Translations under genes and position numbers: made by a program | Notes under the pieces: model-generated | Database searches by the model: none | What the model was told of the DNA's origin: nothing | What the model saw: the letters and a program-made list of their open reading frames with translations, nothing else | Shown here: piece after piece, positions 36,573 to 45,867 of the stretch | Layout: every line of letters begins with the position of its first letter | Numbering within the stretch: position 1 is the stretch's first letter | Origin: Paenibacillus sp. ACRRX | GTDB taxonomy: Bacteria > Bacillota > Bacilli > Paenibacillales > Paenibacillaceae | Direction: 5' to 3' | NCBI RefSeq assembly: GCF_022346885.1 | Contig: NZ_JAKRNK010000001.1 | Location: 496,001-560,000 of the forward strand | Length of the DNA: 64,000 bases

Positions 36573-36624
36573 GGGGAATTTTCGAATTTAAGTGATAGAT
36601 CATGGTAAATAAATTCGAAATCCC
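36573..36624. promoter_or_regulatory. Large inverted repeat between melA and the AraC gene
   Basis: Arms TTTCGAATTTA (36580-36590) and TAAATTCGAAA (36610-36620) are perfect complements, extended outward by GGGA/TCCC. The whole symmetric element is about 52 bases with a 19-base centre. It lies just upstream of melA and divergent to the AraC gene, in the place expected for a paired AraC-family operator. Confidence 0.7.
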
Positions 36625-36787
36625 TCATACATGCAGTTAGTTCATGCTTTCGTACTTATAGAGTAAACGGAAGCGAATGCATGTTGACAGGGGTAAAATC
36701 ATTCAACATATGGAATTATGTATTCTTTTTTCATCAAACACGATAAAATGAATGTAGTATTAGATCCCTCATCAAGGAGGCGTTGAC

Positions 36788-37663
36788 GTGTCGGAGAAGT
36801 TGAGCTTTATCATGAACGATGCGCCAAGCAAAGGCGAAATTACGGTATTATTCAGCGGACAATCGCAGACGGACAACGGTCATGATGTAGGTCCGACTGT
36901 ACTCGACTATATATTGATTCATTGTGTTCAATCTGGTTATGGTAGGTTGACGATGCGAGGGACTACTTATGATTTGGGGAAAGGCGACAGCTTTTTTATA
37001 TTTCCTGGTGAGCTGTTCCGGTATGTGGCAGATGACAAGGAGCCGTGGGCCTATCGATGGTTTGCATTGAGAGGTACGCATATTGAAGGAATGCTGGCAG
37101 ATATCGGTATCGGACCACATGCACCGGTTGTACATCCTGCCAGGTCGATGAAAGTGGAGTTGGCATTCAAGAAGGTGCAATCTGCCCTTAGAGAAGGAGG
37201 AATCAGCGGTGATCTGGAGGCAGAGGCGCATGCTAGATTAGCGTTGGCAGAATACAGCAGGGCGTCACACCTTGAACGATTAGGGACCTCGGAGGTTCGT
37301 TCTGACATCGAGCGGCAGGTGGAGCAAGCCGTACGCTACATTACACTTCGTTACTCAACACCTATTTCTATTGAAAGTTTAGCCCAGCAGTTTGGTTATC
37401 ATCGGACGTATTTTTCTAAAATGTTTCACGAGCTTACAGGGGAGTCACCTATTCAGCTTCTTATAAGGCTGCGGATGGAGCGAGCACGAACGCTAATCAT
37501 GACAACAAAGCTGGCTGTTGAACAGGTGGCCTCCTCAGTTGGGTATAATGATGCGTTGTACTTTTCGAAGATGTATAAACGTTGGTTCGGGATGGCACCG
37601 TCCAGCTATCGTAAAGAATATCAGCCTGCCTTGTTACCAGTTATGAAGATTGATCCGGTATAA
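36788..37663 (+). CDS. AraC-family regulator with N-terminal cupin domain
   Basis: A 291-residue regulator. A ligand-binding cupin-like domain (about residues 15-150; GRLTMRGTTYDLGKGDSFFIFPGE) is followed by two AraC helix-turn-helix motifs (SIESLAQQFGYHRTYFSKMFHELTG and VEQVASSVGYNDALYFSKMYKRWFG). The layout matches MsmR/RafR-type activators of alpha-galactoside genes. GTG start, with AAGGAGG 7 bases upstream. Divergent to the GH4 alpha-galactosidase, which is the likely target through the 36573-36624 repeat. Confidence 0.88.
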   Translation: MSEKLSFIMNDAPSKGEITVLFSGQSQTDNGHDVGPTVLDYILIHCVQSGYGRLTMRGTTYDLGKGDSFFIFPGELFRYVADDKEPWAYRWFALRGTHIEGMLADIGIGPHAPVVHPARSMKVELAFKKVQSALREGGISGDLEAEAHARLALAEYSRASHLERLGTSEVRSDIERQVEQAVRYITLRYSTPISIESLAQQFGYHRTYFSKMFHELTGESPIQLLIRLRMERARTLIMTTKLAVEQVASSVGYNDALYFSKMYKRWFGMAPSSYRKEYQPALLPVMKIDPV

Positions 37664-37821
37664 CAGAGGAATGAATGCGAATTGGAGCGAATCAAGATTC
37701 AAATTAGATATATTCATTTAAGTACGTTAGTACCAATACCCGTTAACTTTTTTTGTAATACGCATCAGATCTACAGTATAGTAATGTGGAGCACATTTTC
37801 GAAGATGCATGTGGTGAAATG

Positions 37822-37875
37822 AAAATAAAGCTGCAGCACCGTCGATGAGATCGAGCAGTCTGCAACTTTATTATT
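37822..37875. terminator. Bidirectional terminator between AraC and nhaC genes
   Basis: AAAATAAAGCTGCAG pairs with CTGCAACTTTATTATTTT with one bulge. A and T tracts on both sides suit the convergent genes. Confidence 0.75.
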
Positions 37876-37884
37876 TTTATTGCT

Positions 37885-39294
37885 TTATTGTTTCTCCTGC
37901 AGCGTGCTGCGCTTCAGGCCAGGCAGCAGCGCAAATGCGAATGTACAAAGTGGCGAAATCCAAAGGAAAAAGGCGTAAGGTGTATAATCAAGGACGCTCA
38001 TTCCTAATGCACTTGTCATCATTGCACCACTTACACCCCAAGGAATTAGCGGATTCACAAGCGTACCGCAGTCTTCTAGTGTCCGTGATAGGGTGAGGCG
38101 GGGAATGCCGCGGCGTTCATATTCATCCTTAAACATTTGACCCGGCAGAAGGATTGACATGTATTGTTCACCTGTCATTAAGTTTACCCCGATGGAACTG
38201 ATTCCGCTGGATACGACTAGCGTTTCTTTTTTCTTAACAGGCGCAATCAAGCGGGTAAAGAGCGCTTGGATGACACCGCCATGCTGCAAAAGCCCTCCAA
38301 ATGCAAATGCAATCGCAATCAAGGAGATAGACCACATCATTGATTGCACACCACCTCGGTTGACGATAGCTGCTATTGCTTCATTGTGGAACGTACCGTT
38401 ATAACCAGCCTGCATCACCTGAAGCCATTCCCCAAGGCTCCAGTTATGCTGCACGAACCCAGTTACGAATAAACCTCCTGCGATTCCAGCTAGCATCGTT
38501 AATACGATCGGAACTCGCTTTATCGCAGCGATCATGACAATTGCAAGCGGCAGTAACGTAACAATATGAATCTGAAATGCATCTTGTATCGCTTGTTTCA
38601 TCACAACTAGCTGCGTCATGTCAGCTGAATCCGAATGACCCCATACAATAAATGCTGCACAGGCCATCAGAAAGGCAGGAACGGTAGTCTTGGTCATATT
38701 ACGAATATGATCCGTCATTTTAACACCGGCTATTGCTGAGGCAAAATTAGTCGTATCGGATAAGGGGGACATCTTGTCCCCAAAACACGCACCAGAGACT
38801 ACTGCGCCTGCAATGAGTGCAGGATTAAGACCCATCGATGATGCAATACCAACTAGAGCAACGCCGAATGTGCCTACAGTAGTAAGTGAGCTGCCTACGC
38901 ACATCGATACGATAACAGTAAGCAGCATAGCACTCAGCGCAAACCATTCCGGCTGGAAAAATGAAGTGCCATAAACAAGCAGCGTTGGCACAGTACCACT
39001 CATCATCCATACAGCAATCAAGATGCCAATCAGAATGAGCACCATAGCAGGTTGAACAGAGGAATGAAGTCCTTTGACGATGGCTTGTTCCACTTGATCC
39101 CAGCTTTGTCCGAATATCATCAGCATGATTCCAGTTGCGGCTGCAGCAATCAGTAATGGCATATGGGGAGCAGCCCCTAAGCCTAATATTGTAATCAAGA
39201 TCCAACTCATCACGATAATAATAATAATGCTGCTTTGCCTGAATGTGACCGATTTAAGTTGTTCCTTTTGAATGGTTGTGTGCTGTGAATCCAT
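37885..39294 (-). CDS. nhaC: NhaC-family Na+/H+ antiporter
   Basis: A 469-residue membrane antiporter with about twelve helices. The conserved NhaC signature CFGDKMSPLSDTTNFASAIAGV is present mid-protein, as is the second-half TGEQYMSILLPGQMF. Members exchange Na+ for H+, or malate/lactate with Na+ in the MleN branch; which applies cannot be told. AAAGGAGAGG precedes the ATG. A TTAAGG/TATACT pair with spacer 17 on the minus strand (39414-39442) is a possible promoter. Single gene. Confidence 0.9.
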   Translation of the reverse strand: MDSQHTTIQKEQLKSVTFRQSSIIIIIVMSWILITILGLGAAPHMPLLIAAAATGIMLMIFGQSWDQVEQAIVKGLHSSVQPAMVLILIGILIAVWMMSGTVPTLLVYGTSFFQPEWFALSAMLLTVIVSMCVGSSLTTVGTFGVALVGIASSMGLNPALIAGAVVSGACFGDKMSPLSDTTNFASAIAGVKMTDHIRNMTKTTVPAFLMACAAFIVWGHSDSADMTQLVVMKQAIQDAFQIHIVTLLPLAIVMIAAIKRVPIVLTMLAGIAGGLFVTGFVQHNWSLGEWLQVMQAGYNGTFHNEAIAAIVNRGGVQSMMWSISLIAIAFAFGGLLQHGGVIQALFTRLIAPVKKKETLVVSSGISSIGVNLMTGEQYMSILLPGQMFKDEYERRGIPRLTLSRTLEDCGTLVNPLIPWGVSGAMMTSALGMSVLDYTPYAFFLWISPLCTFAFALLPGLKRSTLQEKQ

Positions 39295-39560
39295 GATGTC
39301 CTCTCCTTTATGTGAACGCCCAGTTAGAAGTGAGTAAGCAAGCTGAACCCAGGAATCAAGTGTGAAGGCAAAACACTTTCTCGCTTACACGCTTCTATGC
39401 TTTTGTGTATCGAAGTATATAATGTTAACGTACTTACCTTAACGCCAAAGCTTAATCTTGGCAAATGGTATTATATTACACGTTAAGCGGTTTAAATGTT
39501 GTCACGGGGAAACGGGATGGTGTCCATCGGAAGATAGGATACTTTGGTGCCAACACAAAA
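39295..39560. other. Intergenic region upstream of nhaC
   Basis: Contains only the possible minus-strand nhaC promoter (39414-39442) and A+T-rich sequence with repeated TTAACG words. No gene was seen. Confidence 0.5.
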
Positions 39561-39611
39561 GGCACCGGACTCGCGAGCGCTGTAGAGTACAGCGTGCGCG
39601 AATCCGATGCC
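39561..39611 (-). terminator. Terminator of the D-amino-acid operon
   Basis: A long hairpin: GGCACCGGACTCGCG pairs with CGCGAATCCGATGCC with mismatches, enclosing a perfect GCTGTA/TACAGC inner stem. On the minus strand it is followed by TTTTGTGTT. It closes the ridA-ended operon. Confidence 0.8.
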
Positions 39612-39639
39612 TGATAACCAATAACGGATAGGTTTACAA

Positions 39640-40107
39640 TTATTCGTCTGCTACTTCAACGATGATCTCTATCTCAACCGGTGTGTGGAACGGCAGATCA
39701 CTTGTGCCGATCGCAGAACGGGCGTGACGACCAGCATCACCAAATACTTCAATTAAGAGATTGGAACCGCCATTGATGACGTAAGGCTGGTCACCAAATC
39801 CAGGAGCACTGTTAACAAATGCAAGCATTTTGACAACTTGCTTTACTTTGTCGAGAGAGCCAATTTCTTTCTTAATGACGGCCAGCGCATTAATGATACA
39901 TTGACGTGCTGCTTCTTGTCCTTGCTCGATTGTGAGGTCAGAGCCTACTTTTCCTTCGTGAATAAGTACGCCATCTACCCGACAATCCATGCCGGAAGTA
40001 TAGACCAAATTACCTGTACGGCGGCTTGGAATATAAGAGAACTTTGGCTCGCCAACCTCCGGTAGTGTAATTCCCAATTCGTTTAAGCGCTTTTCAATTT
40101 GTCCCAT
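39640..40107 (-). CDS. RidA-family protein
   Basis: A 155-residue member of the RidA/YjgF/UK114 family, which hydrolyses reactive enamine/imine intermediates released by PLP enzymes. The IPSRRTGNLVYTSGMDC, the QGQEAARQCIINALAVIK block and the C-terminal PVEIEIIVEVA strand fit. The classical RidA active-site Arg (in the C-RVE segment) is replaced, so it may be a subgroup with a different substrate. The frame extends 26 codons upstream, but AAAGGAG before ATG 40107 fixes the start. It ends an operon with a PLP-dependent D-amino-acid enzyme, which would produce such intermediates. Confidence 0.88.
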   Translation of the reverse strand: MGQIEKRLNELGITLPEVGEPKFSYIPSRRTGNLVYTSGMDCRVDGVLIHEGKVGSDLTIEQGQEAARQCIINALAVIKKEIGSLDKVKQVVKMLAFVNSAPGFGDQPYVINGGSNLLIEVFGDAGRHARSAIGTSDLPFHTPVEIEIIVEVADE

Positions 40108-40226
40108 GATGATGTCTCCTTTAAATAAAATAGAAATCAACTCGTTCATAACATAATCCGGCATAACATGTTGCGTTGACGCCATACGAGAGATAACTCA
40201 TGTAAGCGGCTAATATATGTCTTGCT

Positions 40227-41870
40227 TTATGCCTGTGAGTGAGCATGGTGTTGACAGCAGCCATGTACTGAACTTGCGGCACGCAGCATGGAGCCTGCGT
40301 AGACATCACGGAATTGCCCGTGTTCCATCGTCCATTGCCCGTTAACAAACACATGTGAGATCCCAGTTGGATACTGACGTGGGTCCTCGAAAGTAGCCTG
40401 ATCCTGAATCGTCTCCGGGTTAAATAATACGAGATCAGCCGCATATCCAGGGACAAGCAGTCCACGCTTGCCAAGCCGGAAGCGGGCGGCAGGGAACGAG
40501 CTTACTTTCCGTACAGCATCCTCTAGACTTATGAGCTTGCGCTCACGAACGTACTTGGCAAATAGCCGCGGGAATGTCCCGTACAGCCGTGGATGCGGCT
40601 TACCTGTCTCGCAGTGCAGACTATCAGAAGCGACCAATGATTGTGAATAACGAATCACTTGCTCTATATCATTATTATCCATGTGGTAATATACAATGGT
40701 TATCTTTCCGCTTTCCTCCAGCAGTAAGTCCATCATAGCATCTATCGGATGGACCCCTCTAAGCTCAGCAACTTCAGCGATAGATTTGCCTTCAAGCTCT
40801 TTGTTAGCCGCTGTCTGCAAAGCAGAGATGACTACGCTGTGCCAGCCAGTTGATGCTACTAGATTGTCCCAATCTTCCTGTTCCTCAGCTAATTCCTCGT
40901 GCAGCTTTTTGCGAATGGCTGGCTGCTGCAGTGCTTCGAGTACTCCTGCTAGACCACCTTCCAAAATCCAAGGAGGCAGCACAGTAGTCAATGTAGTTGA
41001 GCCGGCATGATAAGGATAGACGTCGCAGGTGACGTCCATGCCGCGTGCCCGAGCTGACTCGATTCGATCAAGTGCTTCAAGTACTTTGCCCCAATTGCTG
41101 CGTCCAGCAGCTTTTAGGTGACTAACGTGAAGCGAGACACCTGATTGTTCGGCAATCCAGATCACTTCGTCAATGGAAGGGAGAAGGTGGCGTCCTTCAC
41201 CACGAATATGGGTAGAAAGCAAGCCGCCAAATTCGGCCACGACGCGGCATAACTCAGCAATTTCATGTTTGGTAGCGTAGCTGCCTGGTGCGTACAGGAG
41301 ACCGATCGATAACCCGATGGCACCTGATTCCATTCCTTCGCGAACGATTGCCTTCATCGCTTCCATCTCAACCTCAGTTGGCGGCCGGTTCTCGAAGCCC
41401 ATCACACCGATCCGCAAAGCTCCATGCGCAACATAAGTAGCCATATGCTCCGCTGGCCGACTGGCATGAATCGCATCCATAAATTGTCCGACCGTCCGCC
41501 ATGTCCACGGCTTATTCGTGCTGCCGATAACCGGCGTAATGTACTCGCGAAGCAGATCTGCGCGTTCAGGGATAAACGGCGCTGGTGCTAGGCCGCAGTT
41601 GCCTACAATCTCGGCGGTTACGCCTTGCTGCATCTTGATGCCGCTTTCTGGATAATCCATAATCATCAGATCAGAGTGACAATGGCCATCGATAAAGCCT
41701 GGCGCGAGTAAATCGCCGGATGCATCTAGCACGTGACGTGCTTCTACGTCAATGGAGCCTGATCCTCCAACATGCGTAATATGCCCATCCTTGATGCCCA
41801 CTTCTCCCCAGTACCAAGGGTTTCCACTACCGTCCGCGATGCGGGCGTGCTTGATTATCGTGTCTAGCAT
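40227..41870 (-). CDS. N-acyl-D-amino-acid deacylase (D-aminoacylase)
   Basis: A 547-residue zinc amidohydrolase that releases D-amino acids from N-acyl forms. The metal motif HCHSD (His63, His65) follows the APGFIDG strand. The VGNCGLAPAP segment with the conserved Cys typical of D-aminoacylases is present, as are later His ligands in VAHGALR, STHIRGEG and LHVSHLKAAG. The C-terminal beta sandwich ends in a short His/Cys-rich tail. AGGAGG lies 5 bases before the ATG. It is the third gene of the D-amino-acid operon. Confidence 0.88.
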   Translation of the reverse strand: MLDTIIKHARIADGSGNPWYWGEVGIKDGHITHVGGSGSIDVEARHVLDASGDLLAPGFIDGHCHSDLMIMDYPESGIKMQQGVTAEIVGNCGLAPAPFIPERADLLREYITPVIGSTNKPWTWRTVGQFMDAIHASRPAEHMATYVAHGALRIGVMGFENRPPTEVEMEAMKAIVREGMESGAIGLSIGLLYAPGSYATKHEIAELCRVVAEFGGLLSTHIRGEGRHLLPSIDEVIWIAEQSGVSLHVSHLKAAGRSNWGKVLEALDRIESARARGMDVTCDVYPYHAGSTTLTTVLPPWILEGGLAGVLEALQQPAIRKKLHEELAEEQEDWDNLVASTGWHSVVISALQTAANKELEGKSIAEVAELRGVHPIDAMMDLLLEESGKITIVYYHMDNNDIEQVIRYSQSLVASDSLHCETGKPHPRLYGTFPRLFAKYVRERKLISLEDAVRKVSSFPAARFRLGKRGLLVPGYAADLVLFNPETIQDQATFEDPRQYPTGISHVFVNGQWTMEHGQFRDVYAGSMLRAASSVHGCCQHHAHSQA

Positions 41871-41995
41871 GATACATCCTCCTACACTTTAGAAGTAATG
41901 AGTGCTACTAGTAAACGGACTAAAAATAAGATAACGTTGCGATTCGTCGCAATTGATGCTTGGGACAGCACATCAGAGGCAGTTGAATATAGCAG

Positions 41996-43150
41996 CTACC
42001 AACTGTGTCCTCTGGCGCTTATTTCGAGTTGACGGGGCGGCTGAGTACCAACTAGCCACAACGAATTATACAAATTAAGCGAACTGCAAATATGGTTCGG
42101 TATGATGTGCAGCCGATCACCGATTTGGAAAGTGTGCCCTTCTTTCAGACGAATGACACCATGCTCCTCTGACAGTCGTTCGAGTATGGCTTCCGGACTT
42201 TCTAAAATATGACCAAAGCCCTTCATATAGAGTGGGGCGGTATTCGGTTGTACGTCAGTGGCAAAGGCCTTGCTTCCACCGTCAATGACGATCAAATCAG
42301 GATGCGGACAGCTGACCACTGTAGCTACGATGAGAGCTGCGCAATCACGCTGTGCTGCAACTCGAAAATGAAATTGCATACGATCGTTAAAAATGTAGGT
42401 GCCCGGTCGAATCTCCGTTACACCTTCAACTGCCGCCGCATAAATGCCAGTCGGTGAGGAGCCGACGCTTACATCACGGATGTCATGACCGGCTTCACGT
42501 AATGTCTCGGCATGCTTGACCATGATCTGGCCTTCTTCCAAGCCTGCGGCTTTCAGATCATCGGTGGCTTCGCCATTAAGCATGGCGCCACGGAACGTAT
42601 AAATACCTGTCAAGCGCAGATGCGTACACGCACCGATAAACGATGCAACCGCAGCTAGATCGGAGGCTTTGACACCCGAGCGTCGAAGTCCGGTATCTAC
42701 TTCCAGCCGAACCTCCAGCGTGGTCTCCGCTTCTCCGGCTACCTGCTCAAGGATGGCAGCACCCTCCTGACTATCCACACCAACAATGACTCGGGCCTTC
42801 TCTGTTAACGCAATGATCCTTCTGATCTTAGAAGGCACGACGATGGGATAAGCAATAAAGACATCTTTGATTCCGGATCGCACCATAACTTCAGCTTCAG
42901 ATACTTTAGCGACTGTAATACCGACAGCCCCACGATCGACCTGCTTTTGTGCGAAATAGGGCATCTTGTGAGTCTTGATGTGGGGTCGGAGCGACACGCC
43001 GCACCGCTTAGCGGCTTCAGCCATTGTATCGAGATTACGATCCACGCGTCGTTCATCCACTAGGACGTAAGGTGTCTCGGCTTCGGGAATATCCAGGGGC
43101 GGTGAGTCATTTCCAACTAATTGCCCGTAGGTCTGCATTTGTTCCGTCAT
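41996..43150 (-). CDS. DSD1-like PLP enzyme (D-threonine aldolase / D-serine dehydratase family)
   Basis: A 384-residue fold-type III PLP enzyme. The N-terminal alanine-racemase barrel carries the PLP Lys in LRPHIKTHKMP (about residue 59), then VGVDSQEG and EVDTGLRRSGV. The C-terminal D-serine dehydratase-like domain has the metal ligands in EEHGVIRL and IPNHICSSLNL. Members cleave D-threonine or dehydrate D-serine. The ribosome site GGAGG sits inside the last codons of the upstream regulator gene, 4 bases before this start, so the two are coupled. Confidence 0.88.
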   Translation of the reverse strand: MTEQMQTYGQLVGNDSPPLDIPEAETPYVLVDERRVDRNLDTMAEAAKRCGVSLRPHIKTHKMPYFAQKQVDRGAVGITVAKVSEAEVMVRSGIKDVFIAYPIVVPSKIRRIIALTEKARVIVGVDSQEGAAILEQVAGEAETTLEVRLEVDTGLRRSGVKASDLAAVASFIGACTHLRLTGIYTFRGAMLNGEATDDLKAAGLEEGQIMVKHAETLREAGHDIRDVSVGSSPTGIYAAAVEGVTEIRPGTYIFNDRMQFHFRVAAQRDCAALIVATVVSCPHPDLIVIDGGSKAFATDVQPNTAPLYMKGFGHILESPEAILERLSEEHGVIRLKEGHTFQIGDRLHIIPNHICSSLNLYNSLWLVGTQPPRQLEISARGHSW

Positions 43151-43154
43151 TCGT

Positions 43155-43808
43155 CTAATCCTCCGTGTTTATCGTATTTTTAGACTCATCAAGATAGCTG
43201 TACAGCGTGTATTTGGAAATTCCCAGATAGGTACAGATCTTTTCACTGGATTTTTTGATCAGAAATGCGCCTTTCTGATCGAGCAAACCAATCATTCTCA
43301 TCTTGTCATCTTTTGTCATTACAGCGACAGGCTTCGCCACAGTCTCCTGTGCTTCTTGCAGCAGGGCATCCAGCAGATCGTTAACATTTGTGACAAATGA
43401 TTCGCGCACCTCTGCCTGCAATCCGCTCATCGTGATGGAACGAAGCGCATGCTCTGCCATCGTTAACTCGGTGATATCAAAATTCATGCAGAGCGAACCA
43501 ATGATCTTGTCCTCTTGATTACGCATATACAGCGAAGTAGAGCGAAGTAAGCGGCCATCTTTCGTCTGCGTGACATAATTCAGCTTATTGCCATCTTCTG
43601 TTGATCCTCTCAGCAATTCCAGACCCAGATTTGTCCCGGGACCGCCGACGGATCTGCCTGTTACATGGCCATTCTCAATGGCTACGATCGTCTGATCATA
43701 GGGCAGAGTCAGATCATGGAGCACCACCTCGCAGTTTTCTCCAAATTGCGAAGCGATGCCTTTCACAAGTGCTTGTAGAAAAGGCAGTTCATCTTTAACA
43801 GATTCCAT
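43155..43808 (-). CDS. YheO/DauR-like PAS and helix-turn-helix regulator
   Basis: A 217-residue regulator with a YheO-type PAS domain (about residues 5-115: VVLHDLTLPYDQTIVAIENGHVTGR...) and a C-terminal HTH_22 domain (IKKSSEKICTYLGISKYTLYSYL). Relatives include DauR, which represses D-arginine catabolism in Pseudomonas aeruginosa, so a D-amino acid sensor fits the operon. The frame opens at ATG 43820, but GGGAGG there serves the next ATG at 43808, which is chosen. It is the first gene of the operon and probably autoregulated through repeats at 43893-43923. Confidence 0.85.
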   Translation of the reverse strand: MESVKDELPFLQALVKGIASQFGENCEVVLHDLTLPYDQTIVAIENGHVTGRSVGGPGTNLGLELLRGSTEDGNKLNYVTQTKDGRLLRSTSLYMRNQEDKIIGSLCMNFDITELTMAEHALRSITMSGLQAEVRESFVTNVNDLLDALLQEAQETVAKPVAVMTKDDKMRMIGLLDQKGAFLIKKSSEKICTYLGISKYTLYSYLDESKNTINTED

Positions 43809-43892
43809 AGTTCCTCCCATCGCAACTTATCGTTATAATCAAATGGTGTTGGAAATGATATTGCTTTCATTTTAGCATATGTCGTTATGTAG

Positions 43893-43923
43893 TCAAACAA
43901 AAAGTTTGTTGATCAAACAAAAA
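43893..43923. promoter_or_regulatory. Direct repeats and inverted repeat, candidate operator
   Basis: TCAAACAAAAA occurs twice (43893-43903 and 43913-43923), exactly 20 bases apart, or two helical turns. The first overlaps an inverted repeat AACAAA-AAG-TTTGTT (43896-43910). The element sits between the YheO/DauR-like gene and the divergent sensor kinase gene. Confidence 0.6.
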
Positions 43924-43930
43924 TTTTAGA

Positions 43931-43939
43931 TGCTATAAT
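43931..43939 (+). promoter_or_regulatory. Extended -10 promoter of the second sensor kinase gene
   Basis: TGCTATAAT is a perfect extended -10 (TGnTATAAT), 25 bases before the kinase ATG. No good -35 was found; the repeats at 43893-43923 occupy that position, so the promoter may be regulated through them. Confidence 0.6.
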
Positions 43940-43963
43940 GGGCCGAAAGAGAGGATAGAAAGG

Positions 43964-45811
43964 ATGAGCTATCACATGTTGAGATGGTTAACGCGCTCAC
44001 TGCACCGAAAGCTGACCTTTGTGTTAGTTATCGCCACCATGGTGCCCGTCATCTTGCTAGGAATGGTGTCTTATCACACAGCATCCACCATTACGGAAGA
44101 GAAGGCCAAGCTTACAGGTGTTAATACACTCCGGCAAGTTAATGCTATCATCGAAACAATGGTGCAAGATGTTGAGAATATGTCTGTGTTTCTAATCGGG
44201 CAACAGGAAGTTCAATCTTATTTAACACGAGAGAGGTCAGGAGCTTCCGAATATTTACGGATGATCGGATTTCTGACGAATCTTGCCTTTTCCAAGCCCT
44301 ACATATCCGATATCCGCATCATACCTTTTAACGGCAATCCAGAACTGACCAATACTACGATTCTCCAATCTACGTTATTTCAACAAGTCCATACAGAACC
44401 TGAATTTTGGCATAAGAATACAAAGTGGTGGTCTCCTCCATTGACAACGGCCACCAGCTCAGGCATAAAACAAACGGTTTCCCTTGTTCGTCCGATTCGC
44501 GACATGAATACCTTTAAAACGATTGGCATGCTGTCGATTGGAATTGATACAGCTGTTATTGCCCAACGCTTGCGTGATGCTGCTGTAGATGGAGCCGTCA
44601 TGCTGGTTCAGGATGCTGAAGGGCATACCATTGCAGCAAGTTCAACCTCTATTACCCCTTCATTTGTTAAAATAGTGACCGATAAAACGAATAACAACCA
44701 GGAGTCAGAACGATTGAATAGCGTTGGTGAGGGAGAAGACAATCAGGTTGTTATTGCTGCTCCCGTACCGCTTGTGCCATGGGAAGCGTATTTGGCTATC
44801 CCGCATCATACATTTAGCGCACAAAATCGTTATGTCTTGCAATTAACGGCAGTCGCAGTCATATTGGCAGTCGTGATCATGGCATGTGCGGTAGGCTATT
44901 TTGTTCGCCGAGTGACCAAGCCGCTTATTAGACTTGCGAGGCATTTGCCAGCTGTATCTCTTGAGCGAGCATATCGTCCATTGCCTGTAGAGTCAGAGGA
45001 CGAAATCGGAACCCTAATTTCCAGTTACAATTTGTTGAACGAAAATATCGGTCAATTGACCGAGCAGGTGAAGCGGAATGAAGCCGCCAAGATTGAAGCC
45101 GATTTGCAGGCGCTGCAAGCGCAGATCCAACCTCATTTTCTATATAATACTTTGTCTTCGGTTCAATGGATGGCCTGTATGAGCAGCAACGATCAAATTG
45201 CCAATATGGTAGGCGCACTGGGTGATTTTCTGCGGTTCAGCTTGAATCGTGGCATGCAGATGTGTACGGTTCAACAGGAACTGGAACACATTCGAAATTA
45301 TTTATACATTCAGTCGATTCGATATCCTGATCGATTTACGGTAGAAACTTATTTTCCTGACGAATTGATGAGCAATCAGATGCTCAAATTGCTGCTGCAG
45401 CCCCTTGTGGAGAATTCAATCATCCACGGCCTGCTCAAAAATAAAGCGGTTCAGCCGGGCCTGCTGACCATAGAAGCGGAAACGCCAGAGCCTGGCTGGA
45501 TTCGGCTGCGTGTTTGTGACAACGGGGTTGGCATGACGGAAATGGAACTCCATTCGCTTCGCGAACGATTAACCCGCTACCGGTTCGATGATAAGGCCGC
45601 TTTGTGTCCGACTATTGGACAAGAAGCGAGTGCTTGTCCGGCACAAATGAAGCCGCAGGGAGGATATGGACTATATAATGTCCAGAAACGACTGCTGCTG
45701 CATTACGGAGAACGAGCACAGCTGCATGTTGACAGTAAACTAGGCGAAGGGACCGTCATAACACTTTACTTGTTGAGCAATTGGACGGAGTCTCAGTTGA
45801 ACGCTTCTTAG
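43964..45811 (+). CDS. YesM-type sensor histidine kinase (second pair)
   Basis: A 615-residue membrane kinase. Helix 1 is at about residues 18-40 (FVLVIATMVPVILLGMVSY); an extracellular sensing domain of about 245 residues follows, then helix 2 near residues 285-308, HAMP, the His_kinase block with His near residue 389 (IQPHFLYNT), the N-box VENSIIHGL, DNGVGM and GGYGLYNVQKR. It is first in the order kinase, regulator, binding protein, permease, permease, opposite to the first sugar locus where the transporter comes first. Confidence 0.9.
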   Translation: MSYHMLRWLTRSLHRKLTFVLVIATMVPVILLGMVSYHTASTITEEKAKLTGVNTLRQVNAIIETMVQDVENMSVFLIGQQEVQSYLTRERSGASEYLRMIGFLTNLAFSKPYISDIRIIPFNGNPELTNTTILQSTLFQQVHTEPEFWHKNTKWWSPPLTTATSSGIKQTVSLVRPIRDMNTFKTIGMLSIGIDTAVIAQRLRDAAVDGAVMLVQDAEGHTIAASSTSITPSFVKIVTDKTNNNQESERLNSVGEGEDNQVVIAAPVPLVPWEAYLAIPHHTFSAQNRYVLQLTAVAVILAVVIMACAVGYFVRRVTKPLIRLARHLPAVSLERAYRPLPVESEDEIGTLISSYNLLNENIGQLTEQVKRNEAAKIEADLQALQAQIQPHFLYNTLSSVQWMACMSSNDQIANMVGALGDFLRFSLNRGMQMCTVQQELEHIRNYLYIQSIRYPDRFTVETYFPDELMSNQMLKLLLQPLVENSIIHGLLKNKAVQPGLLTIEAETPEPGWIRLRVCDNGVGMTEMELHSLRERLTRYRFDDKAALCPTIGQEASACPAQMKPQGGYGLYNVQKRLLLHYGERAQLHVDSKLGEGTVITLYLLSNWTESQLNAS

Positions 45812-45867
45812 AAAAACAATGAGTATAGAAATCGAATGATGTTGAAGTAGAACGAGGAGGTAAGACG

